The position numbers and the translations under genes were made by a program. Below, in pieces: positions 36,240 through 44,746 of a stretch of DNA of 49,795 bases. The notes beneath the pieces were generated by a model. It was not told the origin of the DNA, made no database searches, and saw nothing but the letters and a program-made list of their open reading frames with translations. Origin of the DNA: Lachnospiraceae bacterium (lineage in GTDB: Bacteria > Bacillota > Clostridia > Lachnospirales > Lachnospiraceae); assembly GCA_021770755.1 (NCBI GenBank), contig JAETQI010000033.1:1-49795 (forward strand). Reading direction: 5' to 3'. Each line of letters starts with the position of its first letter. Within the stretch, counting starts at the first letter, position 1.

Positions 36240-36279
36240 GCCGCACCCCTCCTATCTGATACACCCGATCCGAAACCAT

Positions 36280-38703
36280 TCAGGCAGTGATCACTTCCGC
36301 CAGCGCACCGTACAGATCACTGTCCAGCTCCATCGCGCGCAGACTGCCCGGCAGATCTGTGTCCGCAGCCTGTGCCTCGATCACGCTGAATACGTCTTCC
36401 TTCAGGTCAAAGCCGATCTCCGCGCGGTCCAGTATCTGGAAACATCTGTCTGTCACATCGTTCCCCGCGCGCACCCGCTCTCTCAGATACAGGACTGTCT
36501 CCGCATTTACAGGAACATTCTTCATGACAACGCTGAATTTCTGTCGTCCGCCCTCATTGCCATCCGGCTGTACAGCCGTGCTGCGTCCTGCCCCACTGCC
36601 ATCTGCATCAAAGCTTCCTTCTGCGGTGACCTGTGCGCTCTCAATGCCGCAGAAAGTAATGATATAATCTCTCCGCTCAGGGATCAGCGGCAGCTCCCCG
36701 TCTGCACTGCCAATGCGGAAACACCCATCGAGCTCCTGCCAGCTATAACGTGTCCTGACACATTTCCCCTGCTGATAGCCGTTCGTGCTGTTATCATCCT
36801 CATACAGCGTAAACACACCGTCCGCTCCCGTATATACATAAATATGAAGCTGCGCGGGATTCTCGTCCGCGCTCTCCATATAATCCTCCTGGCAGGGAAT
36901 GACAGCCCCGGCCTTCGCAAACACCGGAATGGAAGCAAGATCGCGGTACAGCGCCATCCGCCTGCCGCCGTGATAGCACATGCCTGTAAAGATATCGTAC
37001 CACACGCCCTCCGGGATCCACGCATCCACCTTCGCCATCCGCAGACTCCTGATGCAGGGCGTCGTGATCGCCGCCACCATCAGTTCACTACCAAACAGAT
37101 ACTGGTTTGGCACCCGATAGGCTTCGTCCATGCCGGGATATGCGTAATACATAGGCAGCACCAAAGGGATTCCCTCAGCGTACTGTCTGTAATTCATCGC
37201 GTACAGATACGGGATCATCCTGTGGCGCAGCCTCAGAAAATCCTCCATCACAGCGCGGATCTCCGGCCGGAACCGCCACGGCTCCTTGGAGTTGAACCGG
37301 CTGCTCGTCGAGTGCAGACGCATGATCGGAGAAAATACGCCATACTGCACCCATCTGCCGCTGAGCTCATCGTCCTTTGCGCCCTGCATATGGCCGCCGA
37401 TATCATGGCTCCACATCCCATAGCCGATATTCGTCGCCGACGCCGTGAAATACGGCTGGAAATCAAGCGATTCCCACGTCACGATCGTATCTCCCGAAAA
37501 ACCGACCGGATAGCGGTGGCTTCCCGGTCCCGCGTATCTCGAAAATGTCATGGGGCGTTTCCCGTCCCGCGCGTTGTCCAGAAAATGATAGTGATTGAGC
37601 ATCCACAGCGGATCCAGCCCCTCCAGCTTTGACTCGGTTCCCTGCTGCCAGTCGATCCACCAGAAGTCCACACCGTCCGCCTCCTGCGGGTGATGCAGCA
37701 CTGCAAAATAAGCCTCCATATACTTTTCATCGGACACGTCAAAAGCGATCGGCAGTCCGTTCTCCCTGTCCGCGTCGCTCATGCCCAGCGCCCTGCCCAT
37801 GGCATCGTACATATCCTCATAAGCGCGCACGCCGTCCGCCGGGTGCACGTTCAGCGTGACATGAAGATTCCGCTCGTGAAGCCACCTTAGAAATCCCGCC
37901 GGATCCGGAAAGAGATCGCGGTTCCACGTATACCCCGTCCAGCCGCTTCCATACTTCTCATCCACGTCCACCAGATGCCAGTCCATGTCAATGACCGCCA
38001 CCGAAAAGGGGATCCGCTCCGCCGCAAAGTGCTCCATCAGCTCCCGATAGCTCGTCTCGGTATATTTGTGGTATCTGCTCCACCAGTTGCCGAGCGCATA
38101 GCGCGGCACCATGGGCGTCGTCCCGCACAGCCTGTAGAAATCCTGTATGCAGGTGAGATAATCCATGCCATAACCCCAGAAATACAGATCCTCCTCCTGC
38201 TCCTTGCGCGCCTCAATCCACCCGTCTTCCCTGATGATCAGGGAACTGCTGTCGTCCATCACGGCATAACCGCGCAGGGAGACCAGCCCGTCCTCAAGCG
38301 GGATCGCGCCGTCCGCGCAGTCGAGTGTCCTGGTCGTTCCCCGCAGCTCGCGTGCGTCTGTCCCAGCTTTGTCTCCATAGTGCCACTCGTTCTCTTCCGG
38401 CAGAAATCCCCCCTCGACCCTGATAAAAAGACCGTCCGCACTGAAACGCCCCTTGTCATAATGGAGATGGAGCCTGTCCGTGATGATCTCCAGGGAATCC
38501 TCCGTATCCGTCACCTTGTAATCACACACGCCCAGATCCCTGTTCCACACGGTCTGCGTCGGCCTGTCCTCAAAGACGCCCTTCTGTGAATATTCCAGTC
38601 TGACCAGCCCCGCCGTCAGCACGCTGATGCGCCAGCACGCACCCTGTATGATATTCCCTTTTCTGCACATCGGCTCCGCCTGTATACGATACTGCTTCTT
38701 CAT
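36280..38703 (-). CDS. GH31 family alpha-glycosidase
   Basis: This 807-residue cytoplasmic enzyme has an N-terminal beta-sandwich, a (beta/alpha)8 barrel and C-terminal beta domains. The nucleophile aspartate is in FWWIDWQQG (about residue 351), the acid/base aspartate in VGFSGDTIVTW (about 404), and GYGMWSHDIGGHM is the next conserved strand. FAKAGAVIPCQ and YTGADGVFTLYEDD mark the C-terminal part (DUF5110-like). GH31 enzymes remove terminal alpha-glucose or alpha-xylose; WWIDWQQG variants are frequent in Firmicutes with unknown fine specificity. It follows the GH13 gene by 45 bases, which favours use of alpha-glucosides. Confidence 0.9.
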   Translation of the reverse strand: MKKQYRIQAEPMCRKGNIIQGACWRISVLTAGLVRLEYSQKGVFEDRPTQTVWNRDLGVCDYKVTDTEDSLEIITDRLHLHYDKGRFSADGLFIRVEGGFLPEENEWHYGDKAGTDARELRGTTRTLDCADGAIPLEDGLVSLRGYAVMDDSSSLIIREDGWIEARKEQEEDLYFWGYGMDYLTCIQDFYRLCGTTPMVPRYALGNWWSRYHKYTETSYRELMEHFAAERIPFSVAVIDMDWHLVDVDEKYGSGWTGYTWNRDLFPDPAGFLRWLHERNLHVTLNVHPADGVRAYEDMYDAMGRALGMSDADRENGLPIAFDVSDEKYMEAYFAVLHHPQEADGVDFWWIDWQQGTESKLEGLDPLWMLNHYHFLDNARDGKRPMTFSRYAGPGSHRYPVGFSGDTIVTWESLDFQPYFTASATNIGYGMWSHDIGGHMQGAKDDELSGRWVQYGVFSPIMRLHSTSSRFNSKEPWRFRPEIRAVMEDFLRLRHRMIPYLYAMNYRQYAEGIPLVLPMYYAYPGMDEAYRVPNQYLFGSELMVAAITTPCIRSLRMAKVDAWIPEGVWYDIFTGMCYHGGRRMALYRDLASIPVFAKAGAVIPCQEDYMESADENPAQLHIYVYTGADGVFTLYEDDNSTNGYQQGKCVRTRYSWQELDGCFRIGSADGELPLIPERRDYIITFCGIESAQVTAEGSFDADGSGAGRSTAVQPDGNEGGRQKFSVVMKNVPVNAETVLYLRERVRAGNDVTDRCFQILDRAEIGFDLKEDVFSVIEAQAADTDLPGSLRAMELDSDLYGALAEVITA

Positions 38704-38748
38704 CCTTCCACCCCTTTTATCCGTGTATTTTATTTTTCACAAAAACGC

Positions 38749-40401
38749 CTACTTCTTCAAATACAGCATTCTCGCCTCATAAGGACGCAGCGTCCCCGCA
38801 CTGCCTGTCTCCCTGTAATTGGTGACCAGCAGCTCCATGTCCGAAATATCCTCCTCCAGCGAAAAACGAACCGTCCTGTCATAAAAATTACATATGACAA
38901 GAAGCCTGGAATCCTTGTTCGTCCTAGTATATGCAAAAATATTCTCGTCATCCTCCAACAGCAGCCGAAAATCACCGTCCACAAATACAGGATACTCCTT
39001 GCGCAGATGCACCAGCTTTCTATAGCAGGCGAAAACAGAATCCCCGTCGTTCACCTGTGCCGCGGCATGGATCTCCGTGTAGTTCGGATTGACCTTCAGC
39101 CAGGGCGTCCCCTGCGTGAATCCGGCGTTCTCTTCATCGTTCCACTGCATCGGCGTTCTCGCATTGTCACGGCTCTTCGCATAGACAGAGCGCATGATCT
39201 CCTCCCTGGAATACCCTTTTTCCAGACGCTCCCGATACAGATTCAGCGTCTCGATATCGCGGTAGTCCTCGATGCCAAACTGCACGTTGGTCATTCCAAT
39301 CTCTTCGCCCTGATAGATATACGGCGTTCCCTGCAGACCGTGCAGGAGGATCGCCAGCATTTTTGCGGACTCCACCCGGTACTGCCCATCGTTTCCCCAC
39401 CGCGAGACGATGCGCGGGAGATCGTGATTGTTCCAGAACAGGCTGTTCCAGCCCCTGCCGCACAACTGCGTCTGCCAGCGCGCAAACACCTCCTTGAGCT
39501 TCATGAACGGCAGCGGCGCCAGATCCCACTTTTCTTTTCCTTCGATCTGATCCAGACAAATGTGCTCAAACTGAAATACCATGGACAGCTCGCTGTTGTC
39601 CGGATTGCTGTAGAGCTTCGCCAGCTCTGTCGTGGCGCCCCACGCCTCCCCGACCGTGACCAGATCCGCCTTCTGAAAAGTCTCCCTGCTCAGCTCCCTC
39701 AGATACTCATGCAGGCGCGGCCCGTTGTTCGTGATCTTTTTGTCCGGCTCCTTCGCGATCTGGTCGATCACGTCCAGCCGGAAACCGCCAACGCCCTTGT
39801 CGATCCACCAGTTGATCATATCATAGATCTCCCGGCGCAGCCTGGGATTTTCCCAGTTGAGATCAGGCTGCTTCACGGAAAACTGGTGAAAATAATACTG
39901 CCCCACCTCCGGGACCCACTCCCACGCCGAACCGCCGAAAGCCGCCCGCATGTCATTTGGCGCTTCTCCCTCCACGCCGTCTCTCCAGACATAGTAGTCA
40001 TGATACGGATTTTCCCTGCTCTTCTTTGCCTCCTGGAACCAGCGGTGCTCGTCCGAGGAGTGGTTCAGCACCAGATCCATGATGATGCGGATATGATGTC
40101 TGCCTGCCTCCCTGATCAGCGCCTCCATGTCATCCAGCGTACCAAACATCGGATCGATATCCTGGTAATCAGAGATATCATACCCATTGTCGTCCTGCGG
40201 CGACCTGCACACCGGAGAGAGCCAGATCGCATCGATCCCCAGATCCTCCAGATAATCCAGCTTTGCGATGATACCCTGCAGGTCACCGATCCCGTCCCCG
40301 TTGCTGTCCGCAAAACTGCGCGGATAGATCTGGTAGATCACCGCACGTTTCCACCATTTGTCACTGCCCGTCTGAATTGTGTCTTTCACTTTGTCTTCCA
40401 T
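38749..40401 (-). CDS. GH13 alpha-glucosidase (oligo-1,6-glucosidase type)
   Basis: This 550-residue cytoplasmic enzyme has the four GH13 regions: DLVLNHS (from residue 109), GFRLDVIDQ with nucleophile Asp210, TVGEAWG with acid/base Glu252, and WNNHDLPR with the transition-state Asp327. The opening WWKRAVIYQIYPRSFADSNGDGIGDLQGI and the length are those of the GH13_31 enzymes that cleave isomaltose, sucrose or short alpha-glucosides. GGAGAAC precedes the ATG. It pairs with the GH31 gene in one transcription unit for the breakdown of imported oligosaccharides. No sugar transporter is present in the window. Confidence 0.9.
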   Translation of the reverse strand: MEDKVKDTIQTGSDKWWKRAVIYQIYPRSFADSNGDGIGDLQGIIAKLDYLEDLGIDAIWLSPVCRSPQDDNGYDISDYQDIDPMFGTLDDMEALIREAGRHHIRIIMDLVLNHSSDEHRWFQEAKKSRENPYHDYYVWRDGVEGEAPNDMRAAFGGSAWEWVPEVGQYYFHQFSVKQPDLNWENPRLRREIYDMINWWIDKGVGGFRLDVIDQIAKEPDKKITNNGPRLHEYLRELSRETFQKADLVTVGEAWGATTELAKLYSNPDNSELSMVFQFEHICLDQIEGKEKWDLAPLPFMKLKEVFARWQTQLCGRGWNSLFWNNHDLPRIVSRWGNDGQYRVESAKMLAILLHGLQGTPYIYQGEEIGMTNVQFGIEDYRDIETLNLYRERLEKGYSREEIMRSVYAKSRDNARTPMQWNDEENAGFTQGTPWLKVNPNYTEIHAAAQVNDGDSVFACYRKLVHLRKEYPVFVDGDFRLLLEDDENIFAYTRTNKDSRLLVICNFYDRTVRFSLEEDISDMELLVTNYRETGSAGTLRPYEARMLYLKK

Positions 40402-40440
40402 TTATGATCGTTCTCCTTTCAAAAATATTTGCTGCCAGCA

Positions 40441-41436
40441 TTATTCGTCCAGAAGCATGCCTGGAGGCAATGCTTTTCTCATCTTTCTCATATTGATATC
40501 TGTAATGCACCATTGGCTTATCTTGCTCTTATGGTAAACCTTACCCACGATATTACACATTTCTTTTACATACCATGTAAAATACCGCTCCCACGAAAAA
40601 TACTCTGCCGAGTCCGCATAAACCTCAGTATGCTCCAATATGTCCGGATTTTCGCATTTTACAATTCCTGAGCGCAGCAGCAGACACTCAAATGATTCTG
40701 GCATGTATAAGTATATTTCAAGACGTGTCTTATGCTTCATTGCTTTTATCGTGCCTTGCAGCTCTGTCCCGAATGCTGCCCCGTCAACGATAACCAGCAA
40801 CACGCCTTCCTTATCATCATACTGCTCGATAAACTTTGGTATATTGTCCCTGCCGCCTGCAGACAGACATGTACAATCCTTTTTCTCAACAAGCTTCTGA
40901 AAAAACTGATATCCTGACTTACTGTCTTCCACAAGCAAAGTATCTGGTCGGAACGGATCATTCAACGGTATATTATCATATCGGGGAGTCAGTATGTTGA
41001 TCGTAATTTTCGGTTTATATTCATTATATCTCGATTCCTTCCTCAGATGCATGATCGCATTTGCACTATAGGGAAGGCTGCTCAGCTTATCTCTAGTCAC
41101 CAGCACAAAATAACCATCCGCATTCTTTACGATCGCCGCAAATTCCGATGTTTTCATAATTCTGGTGTAATCCTCATCCATAAAAAATATACTTCCCGCA
41201 TTTCCATGTACAGCAGCCGATATATCAGCTATCTTACCAGCCAGAACAATACATGGTCTGTCACAGTTGATCGTAACACCGCTCTCATTTCCAAGCAGAT
41301 TATAAGAGCGGATCAGCTCGATCAGCTTCGTTTTTCCTGATGCACTATGACCAAGAATAATCGTTATATTGCGTTTGATGCTCAACTTATACACCAGACG
41401 CCTCTGTCTGACTTCGATATCATACGATCCAACCAT
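40441..41436 (-). CDS. P-loop ATPase with possible TOPRIM-like C-terminal half
   Basis: The start chosen is ATG at 41436, with AGGGG seven bases ahead, inside the end of the DUF4869 gene; a GTG at 41442 is possible. Walker A is GHSASGKT (residues 29-36) and a Walker B-like strand is SIFFMDED (82-89), followed by YFVLVTRD. Only about 50 residues separate A and B, and no ABC signature is present. From about residue 165, LLVEDSKSGYQFF, SAGGRDNIPKFIEQ and LLVIVDGAAFG have the spacing of a TOPRIM fold, although the second acidic pair is incomplete. Similar proteins have been annotated as 'translation initiation factor 2', which nothing here supports. Function unknown. Confidence 0.6.
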   Translation of the reverse strand: MVGSYDIEVRQRRLVYKLSIKRNITIILGHSASGKTKLIELIRSYNLLGNESGVTINCDRPCIVLAGKIADISAAVHGNAGSIFFMDEDYTRIMKTSEFAAIVKNADGYFVLVTRDKLSSLPYSANAIMHLRKESRYNEYKPKITINILTPRYDNIPLNDPFRPDTLLVEDSKSGYQFFQKLVEKKDCTCLSAGGRDNIPKFIEQYDDKEGVLLVIVDGAAFGTELQGTIKAMKHKTRLEIYLYMPESFECLLLRSGIVKCENPDILEHTEVYADSAEYFSWERYFTWYVKEMCNIVGKVYHKSKISQWCITDINMRKMRKALPPGMLLDE

Positions 41437-41438
41437 AC

Positions 41439-41912
41439 TCACACCCCTAATTCAATACATACATGTTCAAATTCCCGCTGGTTGTGTACAACGGTATCCG
41501 TATTTACGATCCTAATGTCAAAAACGTGCTTTCCTTCCGTATGCACATCCTCATCAAACTCCATGATATATCCAAGCCTGACAGTAATATCCTTCGCTCT
41601 TCCGATCTCCAACAGCCATTTTGCACAGTTGTCACCACACTGGGAGGCATTATAAATGTGCGTCGGATCATTGTTGATCAGAATCAATGTTTTCACGCCT
41701 CCAGAAAGGTCCGTGATCGGTATCCCGCCCAGCACAGGACTGATCGCCATATTGGTATTGACGATCTCTGTCTCATCAATATCCAGAACCATTTTCTTTG
41801 TAAATGGATCCTCGATCCAGTCATCTTCATAGATGTTGTTAAAATAAACGGCTGTCGCCATTATCACATCTTCCCTGTCATTCCACCCGTCACCCAGATA
41901 AATGTTCAGCAT
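41439..41912 (-). CDS. DUF4869 family protein
   Basis: Start is the ATG at 41912 (MLNIYLGDGWND) behind GGGGAGG. The 157-residue protein carries the DUF4869 landmarks: VYFNNIYEDDWIEDPFTKKMVLDID, SPVLGGIPITDLSGGVKTLILI and NASQCGDNCAKWLLEIGR. It is soluble and has no known activity. The next gene, encoding the P-loop ATPase, begins within or at its stop, so the two proteins are made together and probably act together. A 30-codon frame upstream ends inside its start codon region. Confidence 0.8.
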   Translation of the reverse strand: MLNIYLGDGWNDREDVIMATAVYFNNIYEDDWIEDPFTKKMVLDIDETEIVNTNMAISPVLGGIPITDLSGGVKTLILINNDPTHIYNASQCGDNCAKWLLEIGRAKDITVRLGYIMEFDEDVHTEGKHVFDIRIVNTDTVVHNQREFEHVCIELGV

Positions 41913-41998
41913 ACAACGACCTCCCCGCACTCAAATAATCCCACATCACGTGATATGCCCCTATCATATTTTTTCTGCTGCTTCTCGTATTTTATCAT
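41906..41998 (-). CDS. Possible 30-residue leader peptide before the DUF4869 gene
   Basis: An ATG at 41998 opens a short basic-to-acidic peptide (begins MIKYEKQQKKYDRGIS) whose TGA overlaps the DUF4869 start (ATGCTGA), a coupling arrangement. The frame is also open further upstream. There is no good ribosome site and no family I recognise, so it may be a remnant or chance. Confidence 0.25.
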   Translation of the reverse strand: MIKYEKQQKKYDRGISRDVGLFECGEVVVC

Positions 41999-42108
41999 GG
42001 TATCCGAGATGTGTAAAGAACCTTGTAATCTCCCTTTATACGAAGTACAATATCCATATATAAAATAAGACTGCCAGTACTGCAGACGGGGCAGACACGC
42101 CCTAATCC

Positions 42109-42148
42109 ACTCAACCGGCGGTTGTATTCCCGCACTCAACCGACAGTT
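42109..42148. promoter_or_regulatory. Two operator-like repeats upstream of the membrane XRE gene
   Basis: ACTCAACCGGCGGTT (42109) and ACTCAACCGACAGTT (42134) are direct repeats 25 bases apart; the first contains the palindrome CAACCGGCGGTTG. A -10-like TATAAG sits at 42172. They probably bind the XRE protein encoded downstream. Confidence 0.55.
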
Positions 42149-42230
42149 CGTGTACTTTTCCATCGTTTTCGTATAAGATTCTCCCATAGAGAGACTCCAA
42201 AAGCCTATAACCATATTGAGGAGGTAAGAA

Positions 42231-43043
42231 ATGAATCAAAAAAAAATCGGTCAATTTATCGCACAATGCCGCAAGAAGAAAAATCTGACACAGGCACAGC
42301 TTGCGGAACGGCTCAACATTACAGACCGCGCAGTCTCGAAATGGGAGACCGGAAACAGCATGCCCGACTCTTCGATCATGCTCGAACTCTGTGAGATCCT
42401 GGGGATCACGGTCAATGAACTTTTAAGCGGGGAGGAGATCCATATGGAAAATTATGAAACCCGGGCAGATGAGAATCTGCTCGCACTGAAACAGCAGGAC
42501 GAAAACAATCTCAGCAAAAATATAGTCATCTCCATCATTTACTCGATGACGCTGATCGTGGGGATCATGGTCTGCATCATCTGTGACATAGCACTCTCCG
42601 GCGGACTGACCTGGTCCCTGATCCCGTTGACCTCCATCATCTTTGCGTGGGCCATCTCGTTTCCGGTCATAATAATGGGAAAACGCGGAATTGCCGTCAG
42701 CCTCATCTCTCTGAGCCTGTTTATCCTTCCATATCTGTATGTGCTGAGCCGTCTGATCCGAGTGACTTCGGTCTTTACCATCGGCGCAGCCATGGCAGTG
42801 ATCACAATGCTCTATGTCTGGCTGGTGTTCGGACTGTTCAGACGGTATTCCAACCGAGTCCTGGCCGTCTGGGGCACTGCTGTCCTGCTGCTGATCCCAC
42901 TGCAGTTTCTGATCAATGCAGCATTGTCAAAAATGATATCCGAACCGCTCATGGATATCTGGGACGTACTGACCACTTTTATCCTGCTGATCGTGGCATT
43001 CACCATCTTCATCTGCGACTATGTCCGCAGGAAGAGAGCGTAG
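42231..43043 (+). CDS. XRE regulator with C-terminal membrane domain
   Basis: Residues 1-65 are a Cro/C1 helix-turn-helix (IGQFIAQCRKKKNLTQAQLAERLNITDRAVSKWETGNSMPDSSIMLELCEILGITVNELLSGE). After an acidic linker come five or six hydrophobic helices (about residues 95-262) ending in a basic tail. The XRE-plus-transmembrane layout is common in Firmicutes and suggests a membrane-held regulator responding to envelope state. AGGAGGTAAGAA is an ideal ribosome site. It is convergent with the GntR/ABC operon that ends 23 bases later. Confidence 0.9.
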   Translation: MNQKKIGQFIAQCRKKKNLTQAQLAERLNITDRAVSKWETGNSMPDSSIMLELCEILGITVNELLSGEEIHMENYETRADENLLALKQQDENNLSKNIVISIIYSMTLIVGIMVCIICDIALSGGLTWSLIPLTSIIFAWAISFPVIIMGKRGIAVSLISLSLFILPYLYVLSRLIRVTSVFTIGAAMAVITMLYVWLVFGLFRRYSNRVLAVWGTAVLLLIPLQFLINAALSKMISEPLMDIWDVLTTFILLIVAFTIFICDYVRRKRA

Positions 43044-43065
43044 ATCTTTCGCCTGAAATCAAAAC

Positions 43066-43563
43066 TCAGCCCCTGCTCCACAAAAGTGTCCCCCCAACCA
43101 GCGCCACAGGCAGTACCAGACACCCAAGAAACGGCATCAGCAGATTCCCCGCCGCGACCGTATCCAAAAACGCCCACGCAAACACCACCTGGCAGGCCGC
43201 AGAAATGCCTGCCAGACACAGCCCCAGCCTCAACAGTTTTCGCAGTATATACAGCACAAACTGGCCGTAGGAAACTGGCAGATAACACAGAATCTCATAT
43301 ACACGCCTGTTTCTGCCATCTTCCCGCAGGTCGCGGTACTGCATCATGTATATTTCCATTCCTGTCACTTCCAGCAGGGATACATGCCCCATCATCATGC
43401 GGTTTCCCTCCCACACCTGGTATGGCACGACCGACAGCAGCGCTGCGATCGCAAGCACGATCCCCGCCGCGACCCCGAATCCATAGTAAACCAGTCCCAA
43501 CGATCGCTCCCGCTGAAAAAATTCATCTAACAACTTCTGCTGCTTTTTATCGATGATCTTCAC
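43066..43563 (-). CDS. Small membrane protein, partner of the second ABC ATPase
   Basis: The start is GTG at 43563 behind GGGAGGG, overlapping the ATPase gene by 17 bases. The 165-residue protein has four membrane helices with a cytoplasmic loop YRDLREDGRNRRVYEILCYLPVS. I recognise no permease family, but its overlap with the ATPase gene and the matching organisation of the first pair in the operon suggest it is the membrane half of a small exporter. It is the last gene of the operon. Confidence 0.65.
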   Translation of the reverse strand: MKIIDKKQQKLLDEFFQRERSLGLVYYGFGVAAGIVLAIAALLSVVPYQVWEGNRMMMGHVSLLEVTGMEIYMMQYRDLREDGRNRRVYEILCYLPVSYGQFVLYILRKLLRLGLCLAGISAACQVVFAWAFLDTVAAGNLLMPFLGCLVLPVALVGGTLLWSRG

Positions 43564-44287
43564 CGCATGCCCTCCCTTTCCTCAGATCCGGAATGATATC
43601 CAGGCTTTCCCCAAACCGCACCAGACTGCCGTTTACCATCACGCCCACGTAATCCGTCCTCGTCTCTATTTCCTCGGTTATATGGCTGGTCATGAGGACG
43701 CAGGCGCGCCCGTCCCTGATGATCTGCTGCAGGAGCCGGAAGAAGTCAACGCGGAACACCGGATCCATTCCCGCTGTTACCTCGTCGAGCAGATATAGAC
43801 AGGGTTCGTGCGCTATTGCAAACGCCAACTGAAATTTCAGCCGCTCGCCCCTCGACATCGTTTTATAGACCTTCCGGGCAGACAGATTCATGGCTGCCAT
43901 AGCGTCCGTAAAGATTTCCTCGTGAAAGTTTTCATAAAAAGCGCCGAGGAGCCCTGCATTCTGTCCGGCAGTGCAGTTTTCAAAAAAGCGCCTGTCCTCG
44001 GACACATATCCGATCCTGTTCAGGATCTGCGCATGATCTTTTCGTATATCTGTTCCTTCTATATAAATGTGCCCTTTATATGGAATCGTGTCTTTCAGGA
44101 TATAATGCATCAGCGTTGTCTTTCCAGCCCCGTTCTCACCGATCAGCCCATAAATGTAACCCGCTTTCAGTTGAAGATTGATGTCGCGCAGGACAAACCT
44201 TTTGTTCGCCGCACCCACCCGATCCCATAACGGGCTTCTTCGCTGTATGCCTGTGACATGTTTCAATAACAAGATTGTTTTTTCCAT
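43547..44287 (-). CDS. ABC transporter ATP-binding protein (YtrB-like)
   Basis: This 246-residue ATPase has Walker A GENGAGKTT, a modified signature MSRGERLKFQLAFAIAH, Walker B LYLLDEVTAGMD and the switch histidine in MTSHITEE. It belongs to the ABC-2/YtrB-type exporters and follows the GntR regulator by 24 bases, with AGAGGATTTT ahead of the ATG. The arginine in the signature (SRGE for SGGE) is frequent in YtrB-like proteins. Confidence 0.9.
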   Translation of the reverse strand: MEKTILLLKHVTGIQRRSPLWDRVGAANKRFVLRDINLQLKAGYIYGLIGENGAGKTTLMHYILKDTIPYKGHIYIEGTDIRKDHAQILNRIGYVSEDRRFFENCTAGQNAGLLGAFYENFHEEIFTDAMAAMNLSARKVYKTMSRGERLKFQLAFAIAHEPCLYLLDEVTAGMDPVFRVDFFRLLQQIIRDGRACVLMTSHITEEIETRTDYVGVMVNGSLVRFGESLDIIPDLRKGRACGEDHR

Positions 44288-44311
44288 AAAATCCTCTTGA
44301 TCTATTCGGTT

Positions 44312-44683
44312 TTATTCCCCGTACAGTGCCTCGACCATCTCGACCAGTTCCCCGCACTTTAGTCCTGCCTGCTTTGCCTCGCCGATGATCTCGCCAAGAC
44401 GCCGCTCGAGCATCATCAACTGCTTCTCCCGAAGGTAGTCCGTATTGTATTCGCAGACGTAAAAGCCTTTGCCCGCAACAGAGCGGATCAGCCCTTCTTT
44501 CTCCAGCTCCTCGTATGCGCGCTTTGTCGTGATCACGCTGACGCCAAGCTCTGCCGCCAGGGAGCGGATCGAAGGCAGTGCCTCCCCCGCCCCGAGCTCT
44601 CCTGTCACGATCGCATTCTTTAACTGGTTGACGATCTGCTCGTAGATCGCCATCGTTCCCTGTGGAAGTATCGTTATGTTCAT
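44312..44683 (-). CDS. GntR family regulator, YtrA subfamily
   Basis: The start is the ATG at 44683 (MNITILPQG) with AAAGGTG ahead; the longer frame to 44707 has none. The 123-residue protein has the winged helix of GntR proteins (IYEQIVNQLKNAIVTGELGAGEALPSIRSLAAELGVSVITTKRAYEELEKEGLIRSVAGKGFYV) and only a short C-terminal helix pair, which defines the YtrA group. Such regulators repress their own ABC operon and respond to cell-wall antibiotics in Bacillus. It lies in mid-operon; the palindrome over the operon promoter at 46450 is the likely target. Confidence 0.9.
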   Translation of the reverse strand: MNITILPQGTMAIYEQIVNQLKNAIVTGELGAGEALPSIRSLAAELGVSVITTKRAYEELEKEGLIRSVAGKGFYVCEYNTDYLREKQLMMLERRLGEIIGEAKQAGLKCGELVEMVEALYGE

Positions 44684-44746
44684 TTCGTCTGACACCTTTC
44701 TGAACAATTGCTTAGCGGCTCATTTCCTCTGCACGGGGCTGTACGA

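Noticed and set aside
36169-40407. Long plus-strand open frames (about 487 and 466 codons)
   Set aside because: They lie wholly opposite the GH31 and GH13 genes, whose catalytic motifs are complete. They are histidine- and arginine-rich shadows produced by codon bias.
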